Assembly: GCA_964599235.1 (NCBI GenBank)
Contig: CAZRDX010000007.1
Span: 1 to 64,000, forward strand
Length of the DNA stretch: 64,000 nucleotides
Origin: DRPN01 sp964599235
GTDB lineage: Bacteria > Bacteroidota > Bacteroidia > Bacteroidales > VadinHA17
Direction of reading: 5' to 3'
In this document: positions 42,754 to 51,070 of the stretch, piece by piece
Layout of the letters: every line of letters begins with the position of its first letter
Position numbering within the stretch: position 1 is the stretch's first letter
Made by a program: the position numbers and the translations under genes
The notes under the pieces: generated by a model
Database searches by the model: none
What the model saw: only the letters and a program-made list of their open reading frames with translations
Told to the model about the DNA's origin: nothing

Positions 42754-45033
42754 TCAGTTCGTTTTCCGGATACGGACCAGTTTCACGCCATGTGACGGGA
42801 CAATGGCGGTGAAGCTTTCCTGGAAGGTACCCATATCCTCTTGGCGCCACAGGTCACGCAGGCGGTAGTTCCCTTTTTCGAGGCCCAGGTCGCTGAAAGC
42901 CACCACCACTTTTCTCTGTTCTTTGGAAAGGTTGAAGATCCCTGCTGCCCAGGATCCGTCGGCCAGAGGTTTGACCCAGTACTGGATGTCATTTTCCGCA
43001 TATACTTTCCGTGCCTGTTTTCCCAGCTCATCCTGGTTGAGGGCGAGCACCTCGTCGTTGGTGAGGAGGCTGAGGGTGAAATCGTCGAGGCGTGTCAGGT
43101 CGCATCCCAGCAGCAGAGGTGCCGAGAGCAGGCACCAGAGGCTGATATGGGTATACTGCTCGTCGGGTGTGAGGCGCGTAGGACGGATATTGGGTCCCCA
43201 GCCGACCCATCCCACCACCAGCATGTCGGGGTCGTTCCAGTGTCCAGGCGAAGCAAAAGGGGAGGTGACGGCCTGCCGGAAACCGATGCCGGACATGCTT
43301 TGCCAGGTATCGGTGATATCGCCGGTGGTACGCCACAGGTTGCCACCCACCTCGGCTCCCCACTCCCAGACACGCCCCATACCGTACTGACAAAGAGAAT
43401 AGACGATATCGCGGTCTACGGCATCAAGGGCCTCACGCATCAGGCGGTAAGGCTTTTTCATCTCTTCGAGGGTGGGATTGGGTGCAATGCGGCTGTAAGA
43501 ACACCAGTCGTATTTGAGGTAATCGATCCCCCACCCCGCCCAGGTGCGGGCATCCTGGTGTTCATGGCGGTAGGAACCCAGGTAACCTCCGCAGGTGAGC
43601 GGCCCCGGACTGGAATAGATGCCCAGTTTCAGTCCTTTGGCATGGATATATCCGGAGAGATCGCGGAAATCCGGGAATTTTTCGTTGCCCGTGATGGAGC
43701 CGTCGGGAAGGCGTTGGGGGGCTTCCCAGCCATCATCGATGTTGATGTAGCTCCAACCGTGGTCGGCCAGGCCGGTTTTGATGAAGGCATCGGCAGCAGC
43801 TTTCACCTTTTCCGCATCCACGCTGAGGCCCCAGACGTTCCAGCTGTTCCATCCCATGGGCGGGGTGAGGGCCAGCAGGTCACCGGCACGGATGAGAAAA
43901 CGGGCCGTATCGCTGCCTTTGTCGTTGGAGGCAATTAACCTGACGGGATAGTCACCGGCCTTGTTCACCTTGCCGGTAATGATACCTGTAGCGGGATCGA
44001 TACTGAGGCCTTCAGGCAATCCTTCGGCCGCCACCCGGACAGGACGATCGCCTGTCACCGGTACGCGGTAGAGAAAAGGATGACCGGGACGGCAGCCATA
44101 GACCCGAGGCCCATTGATGCGGGGTGTGGGCGGAGGCGGCGGAGTGAGGATGTACGGCACCCCCGTCTCGGCCACGATCTCATTGTCCGAATGCTCGGGC
44201 CGGAAAACACAACGCAGCAGACAGTTGCTCTGGTCAAGGTCGGTATAGGCAATGGTATAGCCTTTCTCCTGTCCTGCCGGCACCGTCATCTCCGTGGTCT
44301 CACTGTAAATGACCCGCCCGCTTTCCTGGTTGGTGACCGAGATATCCAGGATCCCTGAGAAATTCTCTTCCCTTGACCGGTTTGTGAGAAAGATCACCTT
44401 TTTGTAATGTTTTCTGTTGGTGATCTCAAAAGGCGAACGTGTCAGGTCGATGGCAAGATAGTCACCCACATCGCGCATGGCGACATAAGGTTCGGGACCA
44501 TACATTCCCCCCAGCCCTCCTCGGTCGTATACCCGGACGGCCAGGACGTTCTCGGCATCCCAACGGATACGGGGATCATCGACGGGGATGCGGTATTTCC
44601 TTTCTTTGTTCCAGGTCTCTCCTTCGTCCGGTATACTATCCGGGAAGGAGTCACAGGCGGCCCAGGTGATCCCGTTCTGCCCCAGAGGCTGGCCGTTGAG
44701 GAAAGTCTGGTCGCGATCGTCGATCTTACCGAGATAGATGACCAGAGAGTCTTTGAAATAAGCGTGTTCTTTCAGTGACGAGGGAAGGTGAAAACGGACG
44801 CGGTACCAGGCATAGCCGTCCAGATCGGCATATCCCTGAGCATCCCAGACCTGCAGGGGAGATATCTCTTTCCACGAAGTATCGCTGAGGGACGGGTCAG
44901 CATAGGAAAGGTTGTCATCCGGCATGAAACGCCATCCGTGATCAAGGACAAGCCTGCCCCCCGGGGTTCGGGAACAGGCCATTGTCAACAACAACAGAAG
45001 GAAAAGGAATGTCCTGTGAGAAAACTTTTTCAT
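42754..45033 (-). CDS. Lipoprotein GH27 alpha-galactosidase
   Basis: A 759-residue multidomain glycosidase. Lipobox LLTMAC with Cys20. An N-terminal jelly-roll (GH2-type sugar-binding fold, about 25-200) is followed by a beta region, a Pro-rich hinge (TPPPPPTPRING), and an Ig-like putative domain (about 308-383; GLPEGLSIDPATGIITG). The GH27 barrel starts at LTPPMGWNSWN (389-399), nucleophile Asp509 in YLKYDWC, acid/base Asp572 in WRTTGDITDTW, and the C-terminal beta domain follows from about 670. It removes terminal alpha-galactose (or alpha-N-acetylgalactosamine) from glycans at the cell surface or periplasm. No SusC/D pair is nearby. Confidence 0.92.
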   Translation of the reverse strand: MKKFSHRTFLFLLLLLTMACSRTPGGRLVLDHGWRFMPDDNLSYADPSLSDTSWKEISPLQVWDAQGYADLDGYAWYRVRFHLPSSLKEHAYFKDSLVIYLGKIDDRDQTFLNGQPLGQNGITWAACDSFPDSIPDEGETWNKERKYRIPVDDPRIRWDAENVLAVRVYDRGGLGGMYGPEPYVAMRDVGDYLAIDLTRSPFEITNRKHYKKVIFLTNRSREENFSGILDISVTNQESGRVIYSETTEMTVPAGQEKGYTIAYTDLDQSNCLLRCVFRPEHSDNEIVAETGVPYILTPPPPPTPRINGPRVYGCRPGHPFLYRVPVTGDRPVRVAAEGLPEGLSIDPATGIITGKVNKAGDYPVRLIASNDKGSDTARFLIRAGDLLALTPPMGWNSWNVWGLSVDAEKVKAAADAFIKTGLADHGWSYINIDDGWEAPQRLPDGSITGNEKFPDFRDLSGYIHAKGLKLGIYSSPGPLTCGGYLGSYRHEHQDARTWAGWGIDYLKYDWCSYSRIAPNPTLEEMKKPYRLMREALDAVDRDIVYSLCQYGMGRVWEWGAEVGGNLWRTTGDITDTWQSMSGIGFRQAVTSPFASPGHWNDPDMLVVGWVGWGPNIRPTRLTPDEQYTHISLWCLLSAPLLLGCDLTRLDDFTLSLLTNDEVLALNQDELGKQARKVYAENDIQYWVKPLADGSWAAGIFNLSKEQRKVVVAFSDLGLEKGNYRLRDLWRQEDMGTFQESFTAIVPSHGVKLVRIRKTN

Positions 45034-45112
45034 GGTCGTTCCGTCTTTTCGGTTTCACTGCCCGAAATTACGGAATATTCCCCAACCCATAAAGTTTCTC
45101 ATCCCCTTTTGG

Positions 45113-45143
45113 AAGGGAAAACCTCCGTTGCAGGCTTTTCCTT
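45113..45143 (-). terminator. Possible terminator after the pentad-repeat gene
   Basis: AAGGGAAAACCT (45113-45124) pairs with AGGCTTTTCCTT (45132-45143) with one mismatch and one G-T pair. It begins six bases beyond the stop of the gene at 45149 (minus strand). No long T-run follows the stem, so the call is weak. Confidence 0.35.
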
Positions 45144-45148
45144 TTTGT

Positions 45149-45460
45149 TCAGGATGTTTTGTTCAGTTGGCGACCTTTTCGGGCCAGGAGGAAGATTCCC
45201 ACGGCATACAATCCAATATTGAAGATCCCCACAGAAAAGATACCAAATGAAAATATTCCTGCCGAAAAGATCCCGACAGCGAAGGTACCTGCGGCAAAGA
45301 CCCCAAAAGCAAAATCGCCTGCGGCAAAATATCCCGCACTGAAGTCCCCTGCGCTGAACATCCCTCCCATGAAAAGATGGAGCATGATGCCCACTGCCAC
45401 GAGCAAAACGGCCAATACGCCGATCCAGTGAAATCTTCTTTTTTTCATGACATCCGTCAT
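45149..45460 (-). CDS. Phe/Gly pentad-repeat membrane-associated protein
   Basis: A 103-residue protein of unknown function (Met5 at 45448 is an alternative start). A basic N-terminus (KKRRFHW) precedes a hydrophobic helix (13-27). From residue 30 to 90 there is an aromatic residue exactly every five positions (Phe30, 35 ... 80, Tyr85, Phe90) and a Gly two positions before each from 33 to 88. Units are of type F-S-A-G-D in the first part and F-S-V-G-I later. The C-terminus is basic (RKGRQLNK). The period of five with Phe at the centre and a small residue at i-2 recalls pentapeptide-repeat beta-helices, but with Gly in place of Ala and a very hydrophobic outer face. The DNA shows the same 15-base period. 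Confidence 0.7.
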   Translation of the reverse strand: MTDVMKKRRFHWIGVLAVLLVAVGIMLHLFMGGMFSAGDFSAGYFAAGDFAFGVFAAGTFAVGIFSAGIFSFGIFSVGIFNIGLYAVGIFLLARKGRQLNKTS

Positions 45461-45590
45461 TTTTGGTTCAACGCAGGGAAAATAGAACGTCTGCTTTACA
45501 TGGAAAAATAAGAGGGACAGAATGCATTATTTTGTGACGGAATGCATAATGATCAGAAAAAAAGGTCTGCTCAAGGGACAAAAGGCACAC

Positions 45591-46460
45591 CTAAAGTGAC
45601 GAGAGGTGTTCGCGAAAAGAACGGGAGTGGTTACGTGAGACGGGAACTTCTTCCCTTCTGCCCCGAACGCGTACACGATAGCCCTGAGAATTTCCCCGGA
45701 CGTGAACAACGTGAAGGAGGTTGACGATAAAGGCCCTATGACACCTGAACATTACCCGACATGCGGCGAGCTGTCGTTCCATGGCCCGGAGGGTACTGCG
45801 CAGAATCACGGATCTTTCTTCTTTTCCGGTAAGATGTACGATCACATAGTTGCCTGACGACTCCAGACAACTGATCTCCATGGTGTTCGCACTCAAGCGC
45901 TTCTTTCCGTCAGAAGAAACCAGTGTAACTTGCCTGCCTGTCCTTTGTGCTTGTTGTCTTTGTTCCGTAATGATTCTGTTCATGTTAGCGGAAGTCTCCA
46001 CATATCTGTGCAGCAAGAGGTAATAGGACAGCCCCACCACCAGAGTTACCGGAATGACCGAGACCGCGAAAGTAAAAAAGACAAACAAAAGGAAACTTTT
46101 CACCCCGGATCCCGGGATTTCTATCCAAAAGGATGTATAGAAATAGTTCCCTGCCGATATGGTCAGAACGATCCAGAGGATCCATAGGATCTCTTTCCCT
46201 ACCGTCCATTTTTCTTCGCGCAGGAGTCCCTTTACCGCCACGGGCAATATGAAAAGGTTGAAGAGCAATACCAAAAAAGTTACAAGCCCGTAGCCGGCAA
46301 GAAAAAGCATTTTGCAGCACATTTCCACGTTCCGTAACCCGAAGGGCTGGTAGATGATCATAAAAAAGGCTACGAAAGCCGAGACCAGGATCACGGGTGA
46401 CCAGCGATTCCGCATCAAGGGAAAGGGTTGACGGAAAAATGCAATAGTTCCCATGGCCAA
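45591..46460 (-). CDS. LytTR-family transcriptional regulator with membrane domain
   Basis: A 289-residue membrane-anchored regulator (Met3 at 46454 is an alternative start). Four hydrophobic helices at about 22-42, 50-75, 87-108 and 120-147; a linker with coiled-coil character (RYVETSANMNRIITEQRQQ); then a C-terminal LytTR DNA-binding domain (about 185-285) with CLESSGNYVIVHL, RSTLRAMERQL, FRCHRAFIVNLLHV and RGRREEVPVSRNHSR. No receiver or kinase domain is present, so the membrane part probably senses directly or binds another protein. It follows the patatin gene by eight bases and precedes the pentad-repeat gene by 130; it may control one or both. Confidence 0.85.
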   Translation of the reverse strand: MAMGTIAFFRQPFPLMRNRWSPVILVSAFVAFFMIIYQPFGLRNVEMCCKMLFLAGYGLVTFLVLLFNLFILPVAVKGLLREEKWTVGKEILWILWIVLTISAGNYFYTSFWIEIPGSGVKSFLLFVFFTFAVSVIPVTLVVGLSYYLLLHRYVETSANMNRIITEQRQQAQRTGRQVTLVSSDGKKRLSANTMEISCLESSGNYVIVHLTGKEERSVILRSTLRAMERQLAACRVMFRCHRAFIVNLLHVVHVRGNSQGYRVRVRGRREEVPVSRNHSRSFREHLSSL

Positions 46461-46468
46461 GAACGGTC

Positions 46469-48697
46469 TTAGTGAGCGATCAGCGTCTGCAGTCTCTGTA
46501 ATGAGCGTCTGTTCTCCGGGCTGAAGATGGACGATCTGATATGGGCCTTTTCCTGGCCGGTGAGCTGCCAGCTGAGGGAGATACGCTTGTTCTTTTCGTT
46601 GAGATTGAGGGGGATCACATGGAAGCCTGCCGGGAAGAGGGCGCTGAGATTCCCTATCATCACCTCGCCGTTGAGCATCTGGATGTTGAAAAAGTCGGCA
46701 TAGAGGTTGCTGAAGGGGTTATAGTATCTCCCTGCTTTTCCGGCATGTTCGGGAAGGTTTTTGTCGATCCCCAGGCTGATGATGATGACGCCGCCGGTGT
46801 TGTCGTTGATCCAGTCGCGGAAGACAAAGAGGAAACGTACTGCAGCGAGATAGCCGAAGTTGTCACGGAATCCGGCATCCATCACTTTCACAGGAGGTTC
46901 GCCGGGCAGGGTCACCAGGGGGCTAATGAGGGGGTATGTAGCGTTCATACGGAGTGCAGAAGTAAAACGTGTTTTCCCGCTTCCAAAAGGCCGGTAGGTC
47001 CTGAGGAACTCCACCATGGAGGGCAGGGAGCCGAGCCGTGCCTCTCCGCACATGTAGGATACATGCAAAGGAGAGATGATGAGCTGCCGGCCGTCGTTGA
47101 GCGAGGTGGGGGTCAGAAACATCATGGGGATACGGGCTTCCAGTTCCGGTTCACGGTAGTCTTCGAGGTGTTTGTCCAGGATGAAGTCCGTGTTCCTGTT
47201 GAGAGCCTGTTCGAGAGCCCATCCCCTGTCAGGGCGATAATATTCTCCATCGTATTCCACCTGGCTGAGGCTGACGGACCAGTCTTTCAGTGCGAGGAAC
47301 AGAATGATGGGGTTGAGCATGTCACGCGAAAGATCATTGAAGCGAGCGGTCACCGAGTCGGCGGCAAGATATCCTTGCTGCCGCTGAAGATAGAGTTCAC
47401 GAAGGTAGGCGGCTCCCACCATTCCCCCGGAAGCTCCGGTCATGAGGCGCACGTGGGGCATGAGACGGTGGTGTGTGAAGCTGTCGGCATAGGCCATGGC
47501 ATAGTAACTCCACAGGGCTGCCTTAAGCCCTCCCCCGCAATTGTTGACCACCACGAGGGGCGGACGTTCTTCACCCCGTTGACGCATCCTCTCTTTCCAG
47601 CGTTCCAGGACCCTCAGGGTCTCCTGACGGTCAGGTTCCTCCCAGGAAGGATCCGGCATTTGCTCCACCGGGAGATCCGACATACCCTGGTACCGAAGGC
47701 CGTACACCCTTCCTTCGCGTCTCACCACAATGCCATTGCTCATCATGAAATAGACCAGCACAGCCAGGGTCAGGAAGAACCACAGGGCGTAATCCTTAAA
47801 AAAAATGTAGAAAAGATCGTAAAGGAAAAGTGCCAGGGAAAAGATCAGCATCATACTGGCTGCAGCAGGGATGGCGAAGGCCGGACGATTGACATAGACA
47901 GCCGTCAGCAAAATGGACAGGAAGAGAAAAAAAATGAAGACGAGGGCAAAGGTCCTGTTCCTGTTGAGGACAGCCTGGGCCTGTTCCGGTGTCAGAGCAA
48001 GTGTAGCAGGTGCTTTCCGGATGCGGAAAGGTGTATGGAGGTAATAGCGTATTTTGGTGGGGCCACGGTTGTCTGCCGGAGCGTTCTCGGTCTTCCATCG
48101 CAGGTCGCGCTCGGCAACACGTTTGAGGGGGCGCATGACCTTCCACCGCCCCAGCCTGCCCCTGGAAAGCGAAAGAAGACGCTCCAGGCTGCGGTTCATC
48201 AGATTGAAGTACCCGAACGTAAAAAGATAGAAAAGGGTGATGCCTCCCAGGAAACTCAACAGGTTCACCAGCACCACACGGGCAGGGAACAACTGGTCAA
48301 AATGCTGGTAACAGGCGCTGATCACCAGGTATGTCACGAGGTAAGCGACCGGAATGATCAGGTTGTTCAGTGAAAAACGGAGGAAAGGTTTGCTGAAAGT
48401 GGCCGTGACGGGATATTGGTAAGCGATCGTGATGTACGACGACATGTGATAGGCCATGATGAAAATACCGGTAGTGAACCCAAGCAGCAGGAAGGACAAA
48501 GCATCCACCCTGCCGAGATATTCCGGGGTCAGGAAGAGGGAATGCAGGCCGTAACGGTATCCCAGAACCTTTGCAATAAAGAGGAAAAGCAGTAACCACA
48601 TCAAAAGCAGCGTATGGTTACGACGCAACGCTTCAAGGAAAAGACGCACGGGAAAGAAATAATAGATCTCCCAGATCTTTTTGATATGGCGTACCAT
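46469..48697 (-). CDS. Membrane-anchored patatin-like phospholipase
   Basis: The start at 48697 (MVRHIKKIWEIYYFFPVRLF) is chosen because the longer frame runs into an intergenic terminator. The 742-residue product has about eight membrane helices in residues 28-320, in two groups (28-165 and 248-320) separated by a cytoplasmic stretch. A patatin domain follows from about 380: oxyanion loop NNCGGGLKAA, nucleophile Ser423 in TGASGGMVG, and catalytic Asp607 in VMDAGFRDNFG. It should hydrolyse acyl esters of phospholipids at the membrane. The membrane half is not a family I recognise. It is upstream of, and eight bases from, the LytTR gene. Confidence 0.8.
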   Translation of the reverse strand: MVRHIKKIWEIYYFFPVRLFLEALRRNHTLLLMWLLLFLFIAKVLGYRYGLHSLFLTPEYLGRVDALSFLLLGFTTGIFIMAYHMSSYITIAYQYPVTATFSKPFLRFSLNNLIIPVAYLVTYLVISACYQHFDQLFPARVVLVNLLSFLGGITLFYLFTFGYFNLMNRSLERLLSLSRGRLGRWKVMRPLKRVAERDLRWKTENAPADNRGPTKIRYYLHTPFRIRKAPATLALTPEQAQAVLNRNRTFALVFIFFLFLSILLTAVYVNRPAFAIPAAASMMLIFSLALFLYDLFYIFFKDYALWFFLTLAVLVYFMMSNGIVVRREGRVYGLRYQGMSDLPVEQMPDPSWEEPDRQETLRVLERWKERMRQRGEERPPLVVVNNCGGGLKAALWSYYAMAYADSFTHHRLMPHVRLMTGASGGMVGAAYLRELYLQRQQGYLAADSVTARFNDLSRDMLNPIILFLALKDWSVSLSQVEYDGEYYRPDRGWALEQALNRNTDFILDKHLEDYREPELEARIPMMFLTPTSLNDGRQLIISPLHVSYMCGEARLGSLPSMVEFLRTYRPFGSGKTRFTSALRMNATYPLISPLVTLPGEPPVKVMDAGFRDNFGYLAAVRFLFVFRDWINDNTGGVIIISLGIDKNLPEHAGKAGRYYNPFSNLYADFFNIQMLNGEVMIGNLSALFPAGFHVIPLNLNEKNKRISLSWQLTGQEKAHIRSSIFSPENRRSLQRLQTLIAH

Positions 48698-48725
48698 GCT
48701 GTTGGGTTTCTGCAAAAATACAAAA

Positions 48726-48760
48726 AGAAAAGGGGTCATGCCTGTGCATGCCCCTTTTCT
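48726..48760 (-). terminator. Intrinsic terminator of the DUF4136 gene
   Basis: AGAAAAGGGG (48726-48735) and CATGC (48737-48741) pair with GCATG (48746-48750) and CCCCTTTTCT (48751-48760), one bulged T, loop CTGT. It lies 23 bases past the stop of the minus-strand gene at 48783 and upstream of the patatin start. Confidence 0.7.
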
Positions 48761-48782
48761 CATCTCCTTCCGGAAAGGATCA

Positions 48783-49370
48783 TTACTTTTTCACGGGTGG
48801 AATGGGGAATTCCTTCATCATGGCCGCAGCCACTTTTTTGATGTTCTCTTCCCTGTTCTTGGTGTTCTCATCGATCCTTTTCTTTCCCACGGCTTCCCAG
48901 ATAAGCTGTTTTTTCTGGGTATCGAACACATCGACGATGAGGGTTCCTTCGCGGTATTCTTCCGTATGGACCGTAGTGTGTGAGGAAGCGTACGAAGGCC
49001 CCCACCCCCAGCGGGGACCATATCCCCAGTAACCTCCGTAGCCGTAGTAACCACCCATCCCGGTGGTGGTGGTCGTAGCCGAGGTCTCCTGCTTGTGCTC
49101 GGTGGCAATGTAAAGGGCCACGGTCAGGTCACCGCCCTGAGGGACGTACTTCAATCCTCGTTTGGCAAACTCTTCGGCAAAAGCCTTCTCAAAACGCTCC
49201 TGATCGAATGGCGTCAGGATCTTGTTGCTTTCCTTGGCCCAACCGTAAAAGGAATAGGTCTTGTACTTGCTGAAATCGACCGTTTTGTCATAATCCACAC
49301 TGACCTTTGTGGTCGCACACGACCCCATCAGGAAGATCAGGGCCGTCCATCCTAAAAGAAACTTTTTCAT
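48783..49370 (-). CDS. DUF4136 lipoprotein
   Basis: A 195-residue lipoprotein; start 49370 gives the signal MKKFLLGWTALIFLMGSC with Cys18. The DUF4136 pattern is visible: VSVDYDKTVDFSKYKTYSF near the N-terminus, GDLTVALYIATEHK in the middle, and the end block EEYREGTLIVDVFDTQKKQLIWEAVG. A Gly/Tyr/Trp-rich insert (MGGYYGYGGYWGYGP) of about 30 residues lies before the end block, as in many relatives. Function of the family is unknown; it is an envelope protein. Monocistronic, with its own terminator. Confidence 0.85.
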   Translation of the reverse strand: MKKFLLGWTALIFLMGSCATTKVSVDYDKTVDFSKYKTYSFYGWAKESNKILTPFDQERFEKAFAEEFAKRGLKYVPQGGDLTVALYIATEHKQETSATTTTTGMGGYYGYGGYWGYGPRWGWGPSYASSHTTVHTEEYREGTLIVDVFDTQKKQLIWEAVGKKRIDENTKNREENIKKVAAAMMKEFPIPPVKK

Positions 49371-49588
49371 TCTGCAATTTTTTAATGAAGTGTTAAATAT
49401 ACACAATCCTTTTCATTTTCTGATTAAAAAAGAACCACAAAAGCCATGCCATCTTCTTTGCCAGGGTGGAAAAGGTGATACGAATGAACCAAGGGAAACG
49501 CTATACTCACCGGAGAATTTCTGATACCGGATAACATCATTTAACATTTCACTCTTTTCCGAAACGTTCAGCCATAAGGCTTTTTTAG

Positions 49589-49596
49589 TAACTTTG
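49589..49596 (+). promoter_or_regulatory. Candidate -7 box of eno
   Basis: TAACTTTG matches TAnnTTTG exactly, 67 bases before the eno start. The leader then carries a strong ribosome site, AGGAGG at 49650-49655, ahead of ATG 49664. The rest of the gap 49371-49588 shows nothing recognisable. Confidence 0.5.
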
Positions 49597-49663
49597 TGTG
49601 GCCTTGTCCGGAAGGATGCAGGCAGGTTATGTTTAACAAAAAAAGATTCAGGAGGAAAAACCA

Positions 49664-50947
49664 ATGAAGATCAAAGAGATCATTGCACAGGAAGTACTTG
49701 ACTCCCGTGGCAATCCCACGGTGGAGGTTGATATGGTATTGGAGAATGGTGTGACGGGCCGGGCCATTGTGCCGTCGGGGGCTTCGACAGGAGAGAAAGA
49801 AGCTGTGGAGTTACGTGACGGTGACAAGTCACGTTTTGGCGGCAAGGGGGTTTTAAAGGCCGTAGCCAATGTGAACGAGGTGATCGCTCCGGCGATCAAA
49901 GGGATGGATGTGACGCGTCAGCGTGATATCGACTATGCGATGCTGGAACTGGACGGTACGCCCAACAAGGCCAAGCTGGGTGCCAATGCCATTCTGGGAG
50001 TTTCCCTGGCCGCCGCACACACTGCGGCCAATGCTTTGGGACTGCCTCTGTATCGTTACATCGGAGGGGTGAACGCTTCGCTGATGCCGGTCCCGTCGAT
50101 GAACGTCATCAACGGGGGGGCGCATGCCACCAACAGCGTGGACTTCCAGGAATTCATGATCGCCCCCCACAATGCACCTGATTTCGCTACCGCCATCCGT
50201 ATGGGCGTCGAAACTTTCCACGCACTCAAAGGGGTACTCAAAGAACGCGGCTACAACACCGGTGTGGGTGATGAGGGAGGATATGCTCCCGACCTCAAGT
50301 CGAACGAGGAAGCCATCGAGGTGATCCTCCTGGCCATCGAACGTGCCGGTTACAAACCCGGCGAGGACATCTCCCTCTGTCTCGACCCGGCCACCAGCGA
50401 GATGTGGCAAGACGGAAAATATGTCTTCTTCAAGTCGGACAAGTCAACCAAGACCTCTGAAGAGATGGTGGAACTGTGGAAAGAGTGGGTGAACAAGTAC
50501 CCCATCATCTCCCTCGAGGACGGGATGGCCGAGAACGACTGGGAAGGCTGGAAGGTGCTCACCCGGGAACTGGGTGGCCGCATCGAGCTTGTGGGCGACG
50601 ACCTCCTCTGCACCAACAAGAACATCCTGCAGAAAGCCATCGACAACGGTGCTGCCAACTCGATCCTCATCAAGGTGAACCAGATCGGCACCCTCACCGA
50701 AACGCTCGAGACGATCGAACTGGCCACGAAGAACAATTACAACTGTTTCGTGTCACACCGCTCAGGCGAAACGGAAGACACCACCATCGCCGACCTGACC
50801 GTGGCTGTGGGTGCCGGCAAGCTGAAGACCGGATCGGGGTCGCGTTCCGAACGTATCGCCAAGTTCAACCAGCTGCTCCGCATCGAACGGGAACTGGGCA
50901 GCACGGCACGTTTTGCAGGGCTCGACGCTTTCAAATTCAGGAAATAG
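49664..50947 (+). CDS. eno: Enolase
   Basis: A 427-residue enolase of normal length. Conserved blocks in order: DSRGNPTVEVD (N-terminus), GASTGEKEAVELRDGD, ILGVSLAAAH, SVDFQEFMIAPHNA, VGDEGGYAPDL (general acid region), IISLEDGMAENDWEGW, ELVGDDLLCTN, ILIKVNQIGTLTET (catalytic Lys), SHRSGETEDTTIADL, and the end TARFAGLDAFKFRK. Converts 2-phosphoglycerate to phosphoenolpyruvate in glycolysis. It has an AGGAGG ribosome site (rare in this phylum, where Shine-Dalgarno motifs are weak) and a strong terminator 23 bases after the stop, so it is probably monocistronic and highly expressed. Confidence 0.98.
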   Translation: MKIKEIIAQEVLDSRGNPTVEVDMVLENGVTGRAIVPSGASTGEKEAVELRDGDKSRFGGKGVLKAVANVNEVIAPAIKGMDVTRQRDIDYAMLELDGTPNKAKLGANAILGVSLAAAHTAANALGLPLYRYIGGVNASLMPVPSMNVINGGAHATNSVDFQEFMIAPHNAPDFATAIRMGVETFHALKGVLKERGYNTGVGDEGGYAPDLKSNEEAIEVILLAIERAGYKPGEDISLCLDPATSEMWQDGKYVFFKSDKSTKTSEEMVELWKEWVNKYPIISLEDGMAENDWEGWKVLTRELGGRIELVGDDLLCTNKNILQKAIDNGAANSILIKVNQIGTLTETLETIELATKNNYNCFVSHRSGETEDTTIADLTVAVGAGKLKTGSGSRSERIAKFNQLLRIERELGSTARFAGLDAFKFRK

Positions 50948-50970
50948 TCATTTATCCCGATCCTCTCAGA

Positions 50971-51001
50971 AAAAGCATCCCGGACCGGGATGCTTTTTTT
51001 T
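50971..51001 (+). terminator. Intrinsic terminator of eno
   Basis: AAAAGCATCCC (50971-50981), loop GGACC, GGGATGCTTTT (50987-50997), continuing as a T-run. A classic rho-independent terminator. Confidence 0.9.
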
Positions 51002-51070
51002 ATATATGCTCTCCTCTTCCCGGACAAAATTCTTAACTTTAAAGGGGTTCATCGAAAAAACGCTCGCGTC

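Noticed and set aside
46541..48373. A 610-codon plus-strand open frame opposite the patatin gene
   Set aside because: Antisense to an intact patatin domain with catalytic Ser and Asp; no start context or family.
48698..48763. 22-residue N-terminal extension of the patatin protein
   Set aside because: It runs through the terminator stem of the upstream gene; the start at 48697 is followed by a natural membrane-protein N-terminus.
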